Shown here: positions 47,273 through 59,085 of the stretch, one piece after another
Layout of the letters: every line of letters starts with the position of its first letter
Position numbering within the stretch: position 1 is the stretch's first letter
Origin: Flavimobilis rhizosphaerae
GTDB taxonomy: Bacteria; Actinomycetota; Actinomycetes; Actinomycetales; Cellulomonadaceae
Assembly: GCF_014852685.1 (NCBI RefSeq)
Contig: NZ_JACZDF010000001.1
Span: 727,070-791,069 of the forward strand
Direction of reading: 5' to 3'
Length of the DNA: 64,000 nucleotides
Made by a program: the position numbers and the translations under genes
Notes under the pieces: model-generated
The model's database searches: none
The model's input: only the letters and a program-made list of their open reading frames with translations
What the model was told of the DNA's origin: nothing

Positions 47273-48444
47273 GCGAGGTACTGCGGCTTGGGGCGGACGG
47301 TGCGACAGGCGCCGTCACGACGGACGGCATCGTTGCGAACGGCATCGTTTCGAGCGATGCCGCGCTCGGTGGGACCGCGCCCGCGACCTTCGCACCTCGT
47401 GCCCTTCCCGGCGCGGTTGCGCCGCTCGCGTGGCCCGGGACGGAGCCGCTTGAGGCGCTCATGACGGTGCTTGGCGACACCGACGAGGCCCCGGCCGACG
47501 TGCGTGCGCTCGCGACCCTGCCGGTCCTTGCCGCGCGCGGGCCGGGATCTGACCGGGTCGGCCGGACGGCGTCACTGCTTGACGGCATGCCCGTGGAGTT
47601 GGGCCCGCACGGTTGGCGGCTTGCCGACCACGCGGGCGTGGACCTCGAGCGAGCACGGGCGGCGCACCGGGAGGATCTCGACGCTCTTGCGGTTGCCGCT
47701 GTCGGCTGGGCGGGGGAGATCGTCGTCGAGGCCGTCGGGCCGTGGTCGCTTGCGGCATCGCTGTGGCTTGCGCGCGGGGATCGCGTGCTGTGCGACGACG
47801 GCGCCGTTGCAGATCTGGGTGCTGCGCTTGCCGAGGCGCTGACCCGTCGCGTGCACGATGTGCGCAGGCAGGCTCCGGGCGCGCACGTCACGGTGTTGCT
47901 TGCCGAGCCCCTCGTCGGGCAAGTCGTTGCGGGGGTACTCCCGACGTTCTCGGGGCATGCCCGGTTGCGCGCGGTGCCGCGCCCGCGTGTGCTTGAGGTG
48001 CTTTCGCCGGTTGTCGCCGCCGTGCGCGCGGCCGACGCCCGCGTGGTTGTGCACGTGGGGACGGCCGTGGGCGGCGTGGCTCCCGCGGTGCTTGCCGGGG
48101 CCGACGGGGTCGGGCTCGACGCCGGGCCCTGGGATGAGCGCCGGTGGGAGACGATCGCGACGGCTGTTGAGCGTGGGGTTGAGCTCTGGCAGGGGCTGCC
48201 TCCCGCCCGCGTGTCGTCGTGTGCGGGCCCGGACCTTGTCGCACTCGCGCGGCTCGTTGCCGAGCCGTGGCGCCGCGTGGGACTGCCAGCCGCTGACCTC
48301 GCGCGGGTTGTGCTCCACGAAGCGCTCGGCGAGGTGCGGGTTGATCCCGCACCGCCCGCGCAGCGGTCGGTTGACGAGGCGCGGGCGGCGGGCCGGAATC
48401 TGCGGCGGACGGCGCTGCTTCTTGCAGAGCGCGCGGCGGGCTGA
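47269..48444 (+). CDS. MetE-like (cobalamin-independent methionine synthase C-domain) protein
   Basis: 391 residues from a TTG that overlaps the mnmA stop (TTGA). The fold pattern and place between mnmA and ligA match the actinobacterial family of Mycobacterium tuberculosis Rv3015c, annotated as methionine synthase-like. The barrel is recognisable ([19 protein letters not shown] near the start; [58 protein letters not shown]). The His-x-Cys zinc motif of true MetE reads His-Val-Gly here, so methyltransferase activity is doubtful. It uses CTT, GTT and TTG far more than genes before it. The real function is unknown. Confidence 0.7.
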   Translation: MSEVLRLGADGATGAVTTDGIVANGIVSSDAALGGTAPATFAPRALPGAVAPLAWPGTEPLEALMTVLGDTDEAPADVRALATLPVLAARGPGSDRVGRTASLLDGMPVELGPHGWRLADHAGVDLERARAAHREDLDALAVAAVGWAGEIVVEAVGPWSLAASLWLARGDRVLCDDGAVADLGAALAEALTRRVHDVRRQAPGAHVTVLLAEPLVGQVVAGVLPTFSGHARLRAVPRPRVLEVLSPVVAAVRAADARVVVHVGTAVGGVAPAVLAGADGVGLDAGPWDERRWETIATAVERGVELWQGLPPARVSSCAGPDLVALARLVAEPWRRVGLPAADLARVVLHEALGEVRVDPAPPAQRSVDEARAAGRNLRRTALLLAERAAG

Positions 48445-48597
48445 GGTCCGCGGACACGCAATGCCAGGCGGTGCGGGAGCACACTCGTGCCGTTCCGGGT
48501 GTCCGGATGCGATGCGGACGGAAAAGCGGACGTGCCACATCGATACGGAAGTCGCGAGACGCTGGTGTCGTCATCGCCCACCTGCCACTTTCTTTGC

Positions 48598-50913
48598 ATG
48601 CACTCAACGAAGCTCCTCCGATTGCCGCGGACGCCGCGGCTCGTCGCAGTTCTCGTCGCGCTCTTGCTGGGTCTTGTTGGTATCGGCATCGTCACGCCGA
48701 TCGCTTCAGCGAGCCCAACAGTGGCGCTTGCCGGCGCGGGGATACCGCTTGCCGCCGCGCGATCGTTCACTCAAGCCCCCGTGCCAAAGATCACTGGCAA
48801 GCTGATCGTCGGGAAGAAAGTGCGTGCGAGCACTGGGAAGTGGGCGCCGAAGGCGCGGCTCTCCTATCAGTGGTACCGCGGAAAGGCCAAGATTAAGGGA
48901 GCGCGGAGTGCTACCTACACGCTCGTTGCTGCCGATCGCGGCAAGCGAGTCAGCGTCAGGGTCACTGGTCGGGCGAAGGGGCGAACGACCATCGTTCGCG
49001 CATCGCGGCCATCGGCTCGGGTTGCGGCCGGGCGTTTTCAAGCGAGCGATCCATCGATCACGGGGACTGCTGCAGTCGGGAAGACCCTGCAGGGATCGAT
49101 CAGCGCATGGAAACCGAAGGCGCGTATCGCACTTCAGTGGTACCGGAGCGAACGTGCGATCGAGGGTGCTACCGGGACGACCTACGCTCTGACGGCCTCG
49201 GATGTCGGCCACAAGATCTCTCTGCGTGCCCAGGGAACGCGCAAGGGCTACGCGACGGCGACTCGCTCGTCGCAGCCCACTGCAGTCGTAGCGGCGGGGA
49301 GCTTTACCTCGACGCCCGCACCGACGGTGACGGGGAACCTGAAGGTCGCGGCGGTACTCACCGCGACGACCGCCGCCTGGCAGCCGGCCGCCACCTTGAG
49401 CTACCAGTGGTTCCGGGGAGCTGCCGCGATTCCCGGAGCGACAAAGGCTACATATCGCCTCGTTGATGCTGACGCTGGCTCCCGAATTCGCGTGAGGGTC
49501 ACCGGCGTTCGGACAGGGTTTGCGACGACTTCACGAGATAGTGGATTCACCAGCGAGGTAGTTGGCGCGATCACTGGAACAACACCTCGTATCACGGGGT
49601 CTGCGGTTGTCGGATCGACGCTGCGGGGAGAGCCTGGCACGTGGAACCCTGCGGGTGTGGCGCTCAACTACCAGTGGAAGCTCGACGGTGTGCCGATTTC
49701 TGGCGCGACCGCCGCGACCTTCACGCTGGGGCAGGAGCATCTGCGGAAGAGTATTTCTGTGACGGTCACCGGCCGACGCGCGGGATATGCGTCCCTTTCG
49801 CTGACTTCGCCCGCGCTATCCGTCGGAGCGCCGTCGACGCTCGGGGCTAATCAGGCGCTGCGGCGTGGCGGTGAGCTTTGGTCGCCGACGGGAAGCTATC
49901 GGCTCGTCATGCAGGGCGATGGAAACCTCGTTCTTTACGGTCCGGCAGGGGCTGTGTGGGCCTCGGGCGGAAGCGACGCAAGCAGGGTCGTCATGCAGAG
50001 TGACGGCAACCTTGTGAGCTACAACGATGGCGGCACCGCACGATGGTCAACGGGATCTTGGGGGTCCGGCGGAACCAGGCTTTCTGTGCAGGACGACGGG
50101 AATCTTGTCATCTATGACGCGGGTGGAACTGCGCGATGGGCGAAGAACGTCGTCGGCTTCATCACGGTTCACACAGGGTCCAAGGCGGGAAGTCAGTCAG
50201 GAACGCAGAGCCAGTCGGCCGCGACACTGTCGAGCACAATGTTCCGCGTCTACGGCGTCGGTACGCGGGTGCCCGTAGTTTGCGGGGTGACGAACGGTCA
50301 GGCGGTTTCTGGCAGCGCCACTCCTGGGACGTCGAAGTCGACGGTGTGGCATCGCTTGCTCTGGGGAGACTGGGTTCCGGATGCGGACTTCCTGACAGGC
50401 GTCGACGGCCTCATTCCTCGGGGCAGGCTCGGTTTCACGGCCAATGAGCCAAACTGCGGCGGCAATGCGGCGACGTCGACGTCGCTACCTGGGGTCAACG
50501 GTTGGGTGTTCCCGATCCAACCGCACGCGACGCTCACGACATACTCCGGACATAACGGCGATGACTTCCCGGTTCCGAATGGGACTCCTGTCTATGCGAT
50601 GTACGGGGGAACCGTGAGCATTCCAGCTGCCTACCGGGTGGATGCGAGTTGGTGCCCGGTGCCTGCAGCAGTCGGGCGTACGCAGCAGGATCTCATCGTG
50701 ACGTCCGTCCGAGACGGTAAGACCTATCGTTTCGATTATGCGCACATGAGGAGTTTCAGTGTGTCTTCAGGTCAGACCGTTCGGGCCGGGGATCTTCTGG
50801 GTTACTCAGGTGACCGTGGCTGCGTCACAGGACCACACCTGCACATCGACATCAAGGTCAACGGTCAGGCGAACGTGGTGTATCCGCACAACCTCATAGG
50901 TTGGAAGTACTGA
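48598..50913 (+). CDS. secreted M23 peptidase with four YQW repeats and a bulb-lectin domain
   Basis: 771 residues, exported. Signal peptide 1-39 (cleavage after ASA). Four repeats of 85-90 residues at 57-145, 147-232, 236-322 and 326-410, each with ITG-x-x-x-VG, Q/YQW(Y/F)R, I-x-GAT/GAR-x-x-TY and VRVTG, an Ig-like cell-surface module of actinobacteria. Bulb-type mannose lectin at 414-518 with three QxDGNLVxY sites (QGDGNLVLY, QSDGNLVSY, QDDGNLVIY). SH3-like segment about 545-605. M23 (LytM) endopeptidase at 636-765 with zinc ligands His652, Asp656 (HNGDDFPVPNGTPVYA), His749 (GPHLHIDI). Likely cleaves peptidoglycan cross-links after binding wall or foreign glycans. Composition is clearly less GC-rich than its neighbours, suggesting transfer. 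Confidence 0.88.
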   Translation: MHSTKLLRLPRTPRLVAVLVALLLGLVGIGIVTPIASASPTVALAGAGIPLAAARSFTQAPVPKITGKLIVGKKVRASTGKWAPKARLSYQWYRGKAKIKGARSATYTLVAADRGKRVSVRVTGRAKGRTTIVRASRPSARVAAGRFQASDPSITGTAAVGKTLQGSISAWKPKARIALQWYRSERAIEGATGTTYALTASDVGHKISLRAQGTRKGYATATRSSQPTAVVAAGSFTSTPAPTVTGNLKVAAVLTATTAAWQPAATLSYQWFRGAAAIPGATKATYRLVDADAGSRIRVRVTGVRTGFATTSRDSGFTSEVVGAITGTTPRITGSAVVGSTLRGEPGTWNPAGVALNYQWKLDGVPISGATAATFTLGQEHLRKSISVTVTGRRAGYASLSLTSPALSVGAPSTLGANQALRRGGELWSPTGSYRLVMQGDGNLVLYGPAGAVWASGGSDASRVVMQSDGNLVSYNDGGTARWSTGSWGSGGTRLSVQDDGNLVIYDAGGTARWAKNVVGFITVHTGSKAGSQSGTQSQSAATLSSTMFRVYGVGTRVPVVCGVTNGQAVSGSATPGTSKSTVWHRLLWGDWVPDADFLTGVDGLIPRGRLGFTANEPNCGGNAATSTSLPGVNGWVFPIQPHATLTTYSGHNGDDFPVPNGTPVYAMYGGTVSIPAAYRVDASWCPVPAAVGRTQQDLIVTSVRDGKTYRFDYAHMRSFSVSSGQTVRAGDLLGYSGDRGCVTGPHLHIDIKVNGQANVVYPHNLIGWKY

Positions 50914-50926
50914 CGGTTCTAGAGAG

Positions 50927-50960
50927 GCCGACGGCGGAGTTCCTCTACTCCGCCGTCGGC
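50927..50960. terminator. bidirectional hairpin overlapping the oligopeptidase stop codon
   Basis: GCCGACGGCGGAGT (50927-50940) and ACTCCGCCGTCGGC (50947-50960) form a perfect 14-bp stem with a TCCTCT loop. The right arm encodes the last residues and part of the TAG stop of the convergent prolyl oligopeptidase. Confidence 0.85.
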
Positions 50961-53068
50961 ACCTGGAGCCGCTCCCAGCAGAACGTGTAGGCGAGCGCCG
51001 AGAGATGCGCGGCCTGGCGGTTGTCGGCGGCGCCCCCGTGTCCGCCCTCAAGATTCTCGTAGTAGGTGACGTCGGCTCCGAGAGCTTCGAGTAGCGCGGT
51101 CGCCTTGCGGGCGTGGCCGGGGTGGACGCGGTCGTCCTTCGTCGACGTCGTCAGCAGGACGGGCGGGTACGCGACCCCGGGCCGCAGCAGGTGGTAGGGC
51201 GAGAACGTGCGGATGAACTCCCACTGCGCGGGGTCGTCGGGGTCGCCGTACTCGGCCTGCCAGGACGCGCCTGCGAGCAGGTGCGTGTACCGGTGCATGT
51301 CGAGGAGCGGCACCTGGACGACGATCGCGCCGAAGAGCTCGGGGTAGCTCGCGAGCATGTTGCCTGTGAGCAGGCCGCCGTTCGAGCCGCCCTTGCACGC
51401 GAGGTGCGCGTGGTCGGTGATGCCGCGTGCGACGACGTCGCGCGCGACGGCCGCGAAGTCCTCGTACGCGCGGTGGCGGTTCTCCTTGAGCGCGGCTGCG
51501 TGCCACGCGGGCCCGTACTCGCCGCCGCCGCGGATGTTGGCGACGACGTACGTGCCACCGCGGGCGAGCCACGCGCGGCCGAGGACCCCCGAGTAGTCCG
51601 CGGTGAGGGAGATCTCGAAGCCGCCGTAGCCGTACAGGAGCGTGGGGACCGGGCCGTCGCCCTTGCGCGCCGCGGGATCGCCGTGGACGACGAAGTACGG
51701 CACGCGCGTGCCGTCGTCCGACACGGCGGTGTGCTGCTCCCAGTGCATCGTGGACGCGTCGAAGAACGAGGGGGCGGCCTTGAGGGACTCGCGCGGACGC
51801 GCCCCGGTCGCGTCGACGCGCACGAGGGTCGGCGGGGTGAGGAAGTCGGTCGCGGTGACCCACAGGTCGTCGTGCATGTCGCGGTCGACGGCCCCGACGG
51901 CAAGCGTCGCCGCGGACGGCGCCCCGGGCAGGGCGGCGCGCTGCCACGCGCCGCTCGGGGCGTCGGGCGGCGTGAGGACCTCGATGCGGTGACGAACGTC
52001 CTCGAGCACGGTGAGGACGACGCGGCTGCGGGTCCACGTGACGTTCTCGAGCGCGCTCGTCGGGGTCGGGGCGAAGAGCACGACGGGCTCGTGAGCTCCT
52101 GCGAGCAGCGCGTCGAGCCGAGCGGCGAGGAGCGTCCCGCCGGGGTGCACCGTCCCCGCGACCTCCCACGGCTCGCGCAGCCGGACGAGGGCCCAGGGGC
52201 CGTGGAGGAGGACGTCCGCGGAACGGGGTGCGGGCACGAGCACGGGCGTGTCCGCCCCGTCGAGAACGTACGTCTCGGAGTCGTAGAAGGCGATCGACCG
52301 CGTGACGACGTCGCGCTCGAACCCGGGAGTGCGCTCGTGGTGGGCGGAGATGTAGAGGTCGTCGGCGAGGCCCTCGTAGACGACCTCTGCGGTGCTCATC
52401 GGGGTCCCACGGCGCCAGCGACGCACGACGCGCGGGTAACCCGAGCGCGTCGACGAGGCCTCGTCCTCCGCGGAGAAGACGAAGACGGTGTCGCGGTCGA
52501 TCCATGCGAGCCCACCCTTGGCCTCGGGCCGCACGAAGCCTCCGTCGGCAGGATCGACGAACGCGAGCGTCGCGAGGTCGTACTCACGGTCGACGTCGGC
52601 ATCGGAACCGCCGTGCGAGAGCGTGACGATCGCGCGGTCGAGGTCGGGCCTCAGGAGGCTCGCGCCGTGCCACACCCAGTCCTCGCCCTCCGCCTCGTTG
52701 AGCGCGTCGAGGTCGAGGAGGACCTCCCAGACGGGCTCGTCGGTGCGGTAGGACTCTTCCGACGTCCGGCGCCAGAGCCCGCGCGGGTGCTCGGCGTCGC
52801 GCCAGAAGTTGTAGAGGTGGTCGCGCGCCGCGCCGACGTAGGGGATGCGGGCGTCGTCGTCGAGCACCTCGAGCACCTCGGCCTCGATCTCGGCGAGGAG
52901 CCCACCGCCGGCGAGCCGCGCGTTCGCGGCCTTGCCGCGCTCGCGGGCCCACGCGAGCGGGGCGTCGCCGCTCACGTCCTCGAGCCACGCGTACGGGTCG
53001 GCGCCCGGGAGGGGGAGCGTGACGTCGGTCGGGATCTGGTGCGGCTGGGCAGCAGGGGGCGTCGGCAT
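50945..53068 (-). CDS. prolyl oligopeptidase family serine peptidase (S9A)
   Basis: Cuts short peptides after proline (or basic residues for oligopeptidase B-like members). 707 residues: N-terminal beta-propeller (DPYAWLEDVSGDAPLAWARERG is the S9A start motif) and C-terminal hydrolase domain with Ser562 (CKGGSNGGLL), Asp645/646 (STKDDRVHPGH) and His677 (EGGHGGAA). No signal peptide. The ATG is 6 nt after TACCGT with no ribosome site, a leaderless pattern. It sits back-to-back with ligA and convergent to the M23 gene. Confidence 0.92.
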   Translation of the reverse strand: MPTPPAAQPHQIPTDVTLPLPGADPYAWLEDVSGDAPLAWARERGKAANARLAGGGLLAEIEAEVLEVLDDDARIPYVGAARDHLYNFWRDAEHPRGLWRRTSEESYRTDEPVWEVLLDLDALNEAEGEDWVWHGASLLRPDLDRAIVTLSHGGSDADVDREYDLATLAFVDPADGGFVRPEAKGGLAWIDRDTVFVFSAEDEASSTRSGYPRVVRRWRRGTPMSTAEVVYEGLADDLYISAHHERTPGFERDVVTRSIAFYDSETYVLDGADTPVLVPAPRSADVLLHGPWALVRLREPWEVAGTVHPGGTLLAARLDALLAGAHEPVVLFAPTPTSALENVTWTRSRVVLTVLEDVRHRIEVLTPPDAPSGAWQRAALPGAPSAATLAVGAVDRDMHDDLWVTATDFLTPPTLVRVDATGARPRESLKAAPSFFDASTMHWEQHTAVSDDGTRVPYFVVHGDPAARKGDGPVPTLLYGYGGFEISLTADYSGVLGRAWLARGGTYVVANIRGGGEYGPAWHAAALKENRHRAYEDFAAVARDVVARGITDHAHLACKGGSNGGLLTGNMLASYPELFGAIVVQVPLLDMHRYTHLLAGASWQAEYGDPDDPAQWEFIRTFSPYHLLRPGVAYPPVLLTTSTKDDRVHPGHARKATALLEALGADVTYYENLEGGHGGAADNRQAAHLSALAYTFCWERLQVPTAE

Positions 53069-53129
53069 GGTGACACGGTAGCCGGGGCGACGGACATCGC
53101 AGCGTACGGGGTGCCGTGACCTGCGGTGA

Positions 53130-55499
<2,370 letters not shown>

Positions 55500-55511
55500 G
55501 CGGCGGGGCTC

Positions 55512-56174
55512 TCAGCCTCGCGCGGCCCAGAGGAGCCCGCGCTCGATGATCGTGCGCACCTGCGGGACCGCGAGGTCCGCGAGGTGGTGCCCGGGGGCGC
55601 ACACGACGATCCGGCCCGCGCCCCAGCGCCGCGTCCACACGGCGGGATGCGTCGAAGCTCCGTCCCAGGGGTCGTCGGGGCCGGCATCGATCGTCGTCGT
55701 CGCGAGGACGTCGAGCAGCGGGTCGGTGAGGAGCCAGTAGCGCTCGGAGCGCAGCGTGAAGTCCTCGAGACCGGCGACGACGGGGTGGTCGGCGCGCTCG
55801 GGGACGATGCGCACGGCGTGCTCGACGGAGTCGCCGGGGTGAGCGGCGAACTGAGCGCCCATGAGGTGGAGGTACTCGGCGGACATCCGGAAGGAGTCGA
55901 CGACGCCACCGTGCCAGCCGACGAGCCCCGTCCCGGCGGCGACGGCGGCGCGCAGGCCGTGGACCTCGTCGCCGAGGATCTCCCCCATCGTCCAGGACTG
56001 CAGGACGAGGTCGGTCTGGGACATGAGCTCGGTGTCCGCGTAGACCTCGAGGGAGTCGGAGACGACGACCGTGAACCCGGAGTCCTCGAGAAAGGGGACG
56101 AAGAGGTCGGTCGCCTCCTGCGGGGCGTGCCCGTCCCACCCTCCTCGGACGACGAGGGCCTGGCGTGCGGTCAT
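55512..56174 (-). CDS. ThuA-like protein
   Basis: 220 residues with the class I glutamine-amidotransferase-like ThuA fold: VVRGGWDGHAPQEATDLFVPFLE, VAAGTGLVGWHGGVVDSFR, HPVVAGLEDFTL, and a closing HPAVWTRRWGAGRIVVCAPGHH. Named after the rhizobial trehalose-utilisation gene; family members accompany 3-keto-sugar or oligosaccharide catabolism genes. The ATG has AGAGGAG upstream. On the minus strand it follows the ROK regulator by 82 bp with a small hairpin between, and is convergent with ligA (12-bp gap). It likely belongs with the divergent sugar operon. Confidence 0.88.
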   Translation of the reverse strand: MTARQALVVRGGWDGHAPQEATDLFVPFLEDSGFTVVVSDSLEVYADTELMSQTDLVLQSWTMGEILGDEVHGLRAAVAAGTGLVGWHGGVVDSFRMSAEYLHLMGAQFAAHPGDSVEHAVRIVPERADHPVVAGLEDFTLRSERYWLLTDPLLDVLATTTIDAGPDDPWDGASTHPAVWTRRWGAGRIVVCAPGHHLADLAVPQVRTIIERGLLWAARG

Positions 56175-56218
56175 CGGTGACTCCTCTGACGGAGGGTGGT
56201 GGACGGCGGTGTCCTGCT

Positions 56219-56235
56219 CCGACCGTAGCGGTCGG
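56219..56235 (-). terminator. short hairpin between ROK gene and thuA
   Basis: CCGACCG-TAG-CGGTCGG, a 7-bp stem with a 3-nt loop. It could attenuate rather than stop transcription from the ROK gene into the ThuA gene. Confidence 0.4.
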
Positions 56236-56256
56236 GTGCGGGGGAGGGCGAGCACC

Positions 56257-57441
56257 CTACTGGACGAGCGCCTCGACGGCGACGGCCGAGAGGACGGCGT
56301 CGGTCGCCATGACGCTCGCGCCGAGGACGCCTGCGCGGGTCCGGGTGCGGGACGTGACGATGCGCAGGTGCTGGGTCGCGAGCGGGAGCGAGCGTTGGTA
56401 GACGACCTCACGGATGCCGGCGATGAGGTGTTCGCCGGCCTCGGCGAGCGCCCCGCCGACGACGATCATCGACGGGTTGAGCATGCTCACGCAGGTCGCG
56501 AGGACAGCGCCGAGCTCGCGTCCGGCCTGGCGGACCTCGGAGCTCGCGGTCGTGTCGCCCGCGCGGACGAGGGCGACGACGTCGGCGGTCGTGCGGACGT
56601 CGCGGCCGGTGTCGCGGAGGCGTGCGACGAGCGCGCCGCCTCCGGCGACGGCCTCGAGGCAGCCGGTGTTGCCGCAGCGGCACAGGACGTCCTGTCGGCC
56701 GGGGACCGCGACGTGCCCGAGGTCGCCGGCGGCGCCCTGGGCGCCGCGGCGGATGCTGCCGTCGGAGATGATGCCGGCGCCGATGCCGGTCGCGACCTTG
56801 ACGAGGAGGAGGTGGTCGACGTCGGGCCAGGTGGTGGCGTGCTCGCCGAGCGCCATGATGTTGACGTCGTTGTCGACGAGGACGGGGGCGCCGAGGGCGC
56901 GGCGCAGGACGCCGGGGACGTCGGCGTCGTCCCAGCCGGGCATGATCGGCGGGCTGATGGGGCGTCCGCTCGTGTGCTCGACGGGGCCGGGGAGGCCGAC
57001 GCCGATGCTCACGAGGTCGGTGCGGGGTCGGCCCGAGGAGGTGATCATCTCGTCGGCGAGCTCGATGACCCGTGTGAGGACGCGGTCCGGTCCGTCGGCG
57101 ATGTCGAGGTCCTCGGAGTGCTCGACGAGGACGTTCGACGCGAGGTCGGTGAGGGCGAGGCGGGCGTGGGTCGCGCCGAGGTCGACGGCGAGGACGACGC
57201 GGGCGCCGGGGTTGAAGGCGAAGGTCGCGGGTGGTCGGCCGCCGGTCGAGACGGCTTCTCCTGCGGGGGCGACGAGTCCTGAAGCGAGGAGGAGGTCGAC
57301 GCGGGCGGCGATCGTGGAGCGTGCCTGGCCGGTGGTCTGGGCGAGGTCGGCGCGGGTGCGTGGTGTCCCGTCGCGGAGCAGCTGGAACATCTCGCCGACG
57401 CCGGTGCCGCGCGGTGCGAACTTCGTGGAGTCGTCGACCAT
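56257..57441 (-). CDS. ROK-family transcriptional regulator
   Basis: 394 residues: winged helix-turn-helix at 15-70 (MFQLLRDGTPRTRADLAQTTGQARSTIAARVDLLL), then a ROK sugar-kinase-like domain with phosphate motif VVLAVDLGATHARLALTDL and the zinc motif CRCGNTGCLEA. As in Mlc/NagC/XylR relatives, it should repress a sugar operon until an effector sugar binds. It diverges from the ABC importer with 108 bp between start codons, an obvious target. ATG start; the in-frame extension to 57489 runs into the shared promoter. Confidence 0.92.
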   Translation of the reverse strand: MVDDSTKFAPRGTGVGEMFQLLRDGTPRTRADLAQTTGQARSTIAARVDLLLASGLVAPAGEAVSTGGRPPATFAFNPGARVVLAVDLGATHARLALTDLASNVLVEHSEDLDIADGPDRVLTRVIELADEMITSSGRPRTDLVSIGVGLPGPVEHTSGRPISPPIMPGWDDADVPGVLRRALGAPVLVDNDVNIMALGEHATTWPDVDHLLLVKVATGIGAGIISDGSIRRGAQGAAGDLGHVAVPGRQDVLCRCGNTGCLEAVAGGGALVARLRDTGRDVRTTADVVALVRAGDTTASSEVRQAGRELGAVLATCVSMLNPSMIVVGGALAEAGEHLIAGIREVVYQRSLPLATQHLRIVTSRTRTRAGVLGASVMATDAVLSAVAVEALVQ

Positions 57442-57513
57442 GCGCACAGTGAACCACGTCCGCTTCTGCAGGTCACGTTCGCGTAACACGCACGATCATC
57501 ATGCATCTTTTGA

Positions 57514-57542
57514 TTGACGGTCGACAGAAGTCTCCGTAGCGT
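57514..57542 (+). promoter_or_regulatory. promoter of the ribose-type ABC operon, leaderless
   Basis: TTGACG (57514-57519), 17 bp, TAGCGT (57537-57542): near-consensus. The ATG is 7 nt after the -10 and no ribosome site fits, so transcription probably begins at or next to the start codon. The AT-richer segment 57498-57515 (CATCATGCATCTTTTGAT) around the -35 is a candidate ROK operator. Confidence 0.75.
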
Positions 57543-57549
57543 CGTCGTC

Positions 57550-59085
57550 ATGGTCAACGACGACCCCCACCAGACCGACGACCCCGCACCGTTCCTCCGG
57601 ATGCGCGGCATCGTCAAGACGTTCCCCGGAGCGCGCGCCCTCGCCGGGGTGGACCTCGACGTCCGCCCCGGAGAGGTCCACTGCCTCCTCGGACAGAACG
57701 GCGCCGGCAAGTCGACCCTCATCAAGGTCCTCGCCGGGGCCCACCAGCCCGACGAGGGCGAGATCGAGATCGACGGCGAGATCGTCACGCTGCCGACCCC
57801 GGTCGCAGCGCTGCGCCGCGGCGTCGCGACGATGTACCAGGAGCTCGACGTCGTCGACGGCCTCACCGTCGCCGAGAACGTCTTCCTCGGCCACGAGCTC
57901 GCGAGCGCGGGCCTCACCCGCCGCGGCGAGCTCCGCGCCCGCACCGCGGAGCTCCTCGCCCGGCTCGGCCACCCCGAGATCCGCCCCGGACGCGAGGTCG
58001 GGTCGCTCTCGGCCGCCGGCAAGCAGGTCGTCTCGATGGCTCGGGCGCTCTCGCGCGGCGCACGCGTCATCGTCATGGACGAGCCGTCGGCCGTCCTCGA
58101 CACGGAAGAGGTCGACAACCTCTTCCGCGTCGTCGCCGAGCTCACGGCCGCAGGCGTCGCCGTCGTCTACATCTCGCACCGGCTCGAGGAGATCCGACGC
58201 ATCGGCCACCGCATCACGGTCCTCAAGGACGGCCGCACGGTCGCGACGGGCCTCGACGTCCACGCGACCCCGACCACGGAGCTCATCCGGCTCATGACGG
58301 GCCGCGACGTCGAGCGCGTCTTCCCCGACCGTCCGTCCACGACGGTCGAGGGCGCTCCCGTCCTCGAGGTGTCCGACCTCGCGCTCCACGGGGTGTTCGA
58401 CGGCATCGACCTCACGATCCGCCCGGGGGAGGTCGTCGGCCTCGCGGGCCTCGTCGGCTCGGGCCGCTCGGAGATCCTCGAGACGATCTACGGCGCCCGC
58501 CGCGCGACCCGCGGCACGGTCCGCGTCGACGGCCGTCCGCTGCGACGCGGCTCGGTCCGACGCGCGGTCGCCGCGGGCATCGGCCTGTGCCCCGAGGAGC
58601 GCAAGTCCCAGGGGCTCCTGCTCGACGAGCCCGTCTACCGGAACATCACGCTCTCGACGTTCGCGCTCAGCGCCCGCGCGGGGTTCCTCGACGAGCGCGC
58701 CGAGCGCAGCCAGGCGCGCGCGCAGATCGACGACCTCGAGCTGCGGCCTGCCGACCCCGAGCGCGACGCGCGCACCCTCTCGGGCGGCAACCAGCAGAAG
58801 ATCCTCCTCGGTCGGTGGCTGCTCCACGGCTGCCGGGTGCTCCTCCTCGACGAGCCGACGCGCGGCGTCGACGTCGGGGCGCGGGCCGAGATCTACGCGC
58901 TCGTGCGCCGGCTCACGGCGCAGGGCACCGCGGTCCTCGTCGTCTCGAGCGAGATCGAGGAGGTCCTCGGCCTCGCCGACCGCGTCCTTGTCCTCGCCGA
59001 GGGCCGCGTCGTCCACACCGGCCCTGCGGCCGAGATCGACGAGCACCGCGTGCTCGACCTCGTCATGGAAGGAAGTGCAGCGTGA
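57550..59085 (+). CDS. sugar ABC importer ATPase with two nucleotide-binding domains (RbsA/MglA type)
   Basis: 511 residues. First domain: Walker A GQNGAGKST, Q-loop MYQELD, signature LSAAGKQVVSMARAL, Walker B VIVMDEPSAVLD. Second domain: degenerate Walker A GLVGSGRSE, signature LSGGNQQK, Walker B LLLDEPTRGVD. This degenerate/intact pairing is typical of carbohydrate uptake transporter class 2, which moves ribose, xylose, galactose, inositol and similar. Coupled to the permease by GTGA. Substrate unknown. Confidence 0.93.
   Translation: MVNDDPHQTDDPAPFLRMRGIVKTFPGARALAGVDLDVRPGEVHCLLGQNGAGKSTLIKVLAGAHQPDEGEIEIDGEIVTLPTPVAALRRGVATMYQELDVVDGLTVAENVFLGHELASAGLTRRGELRARTAELLARLGHPEIRPGREVGSLSAAGKQVVSMARALSRGARVIVMDEPSAVLDTEEVDNLFRVVAELTAAGVAVVYISHRLEEIRRIGHRITVLKDGRTVATGLDVHATPTTELIRLMTGRDVERVFPDRPSTTVEGAPVLEVSDLALHGVFDGIDLTIRPGEVVGLAGLVGSGRSEILETIYGARRATRGTVRVDGRPLRRGSVRRAVAAGIGLCPEERKSQGLLLDEPVYRNITLSTFALSARAGFLDERAERSQARAQIDDLELRPADPERDARTLSGGNQQKILLGRWLLHGCRVLLLDEPTRGVDVGARAEIYALVRRLTAQGTAVLVVSSEIEEVLGLADRVLVLAEGRVVHTGPAAEIDEHRVLDLVMEGSAA

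Noticed and set aside
48487..48597. Upstream GTG extension of the M23 protein.
   Set aside because: It would place 37 polar residues before an obvious signal peptide that begins at the ATG at 48598.
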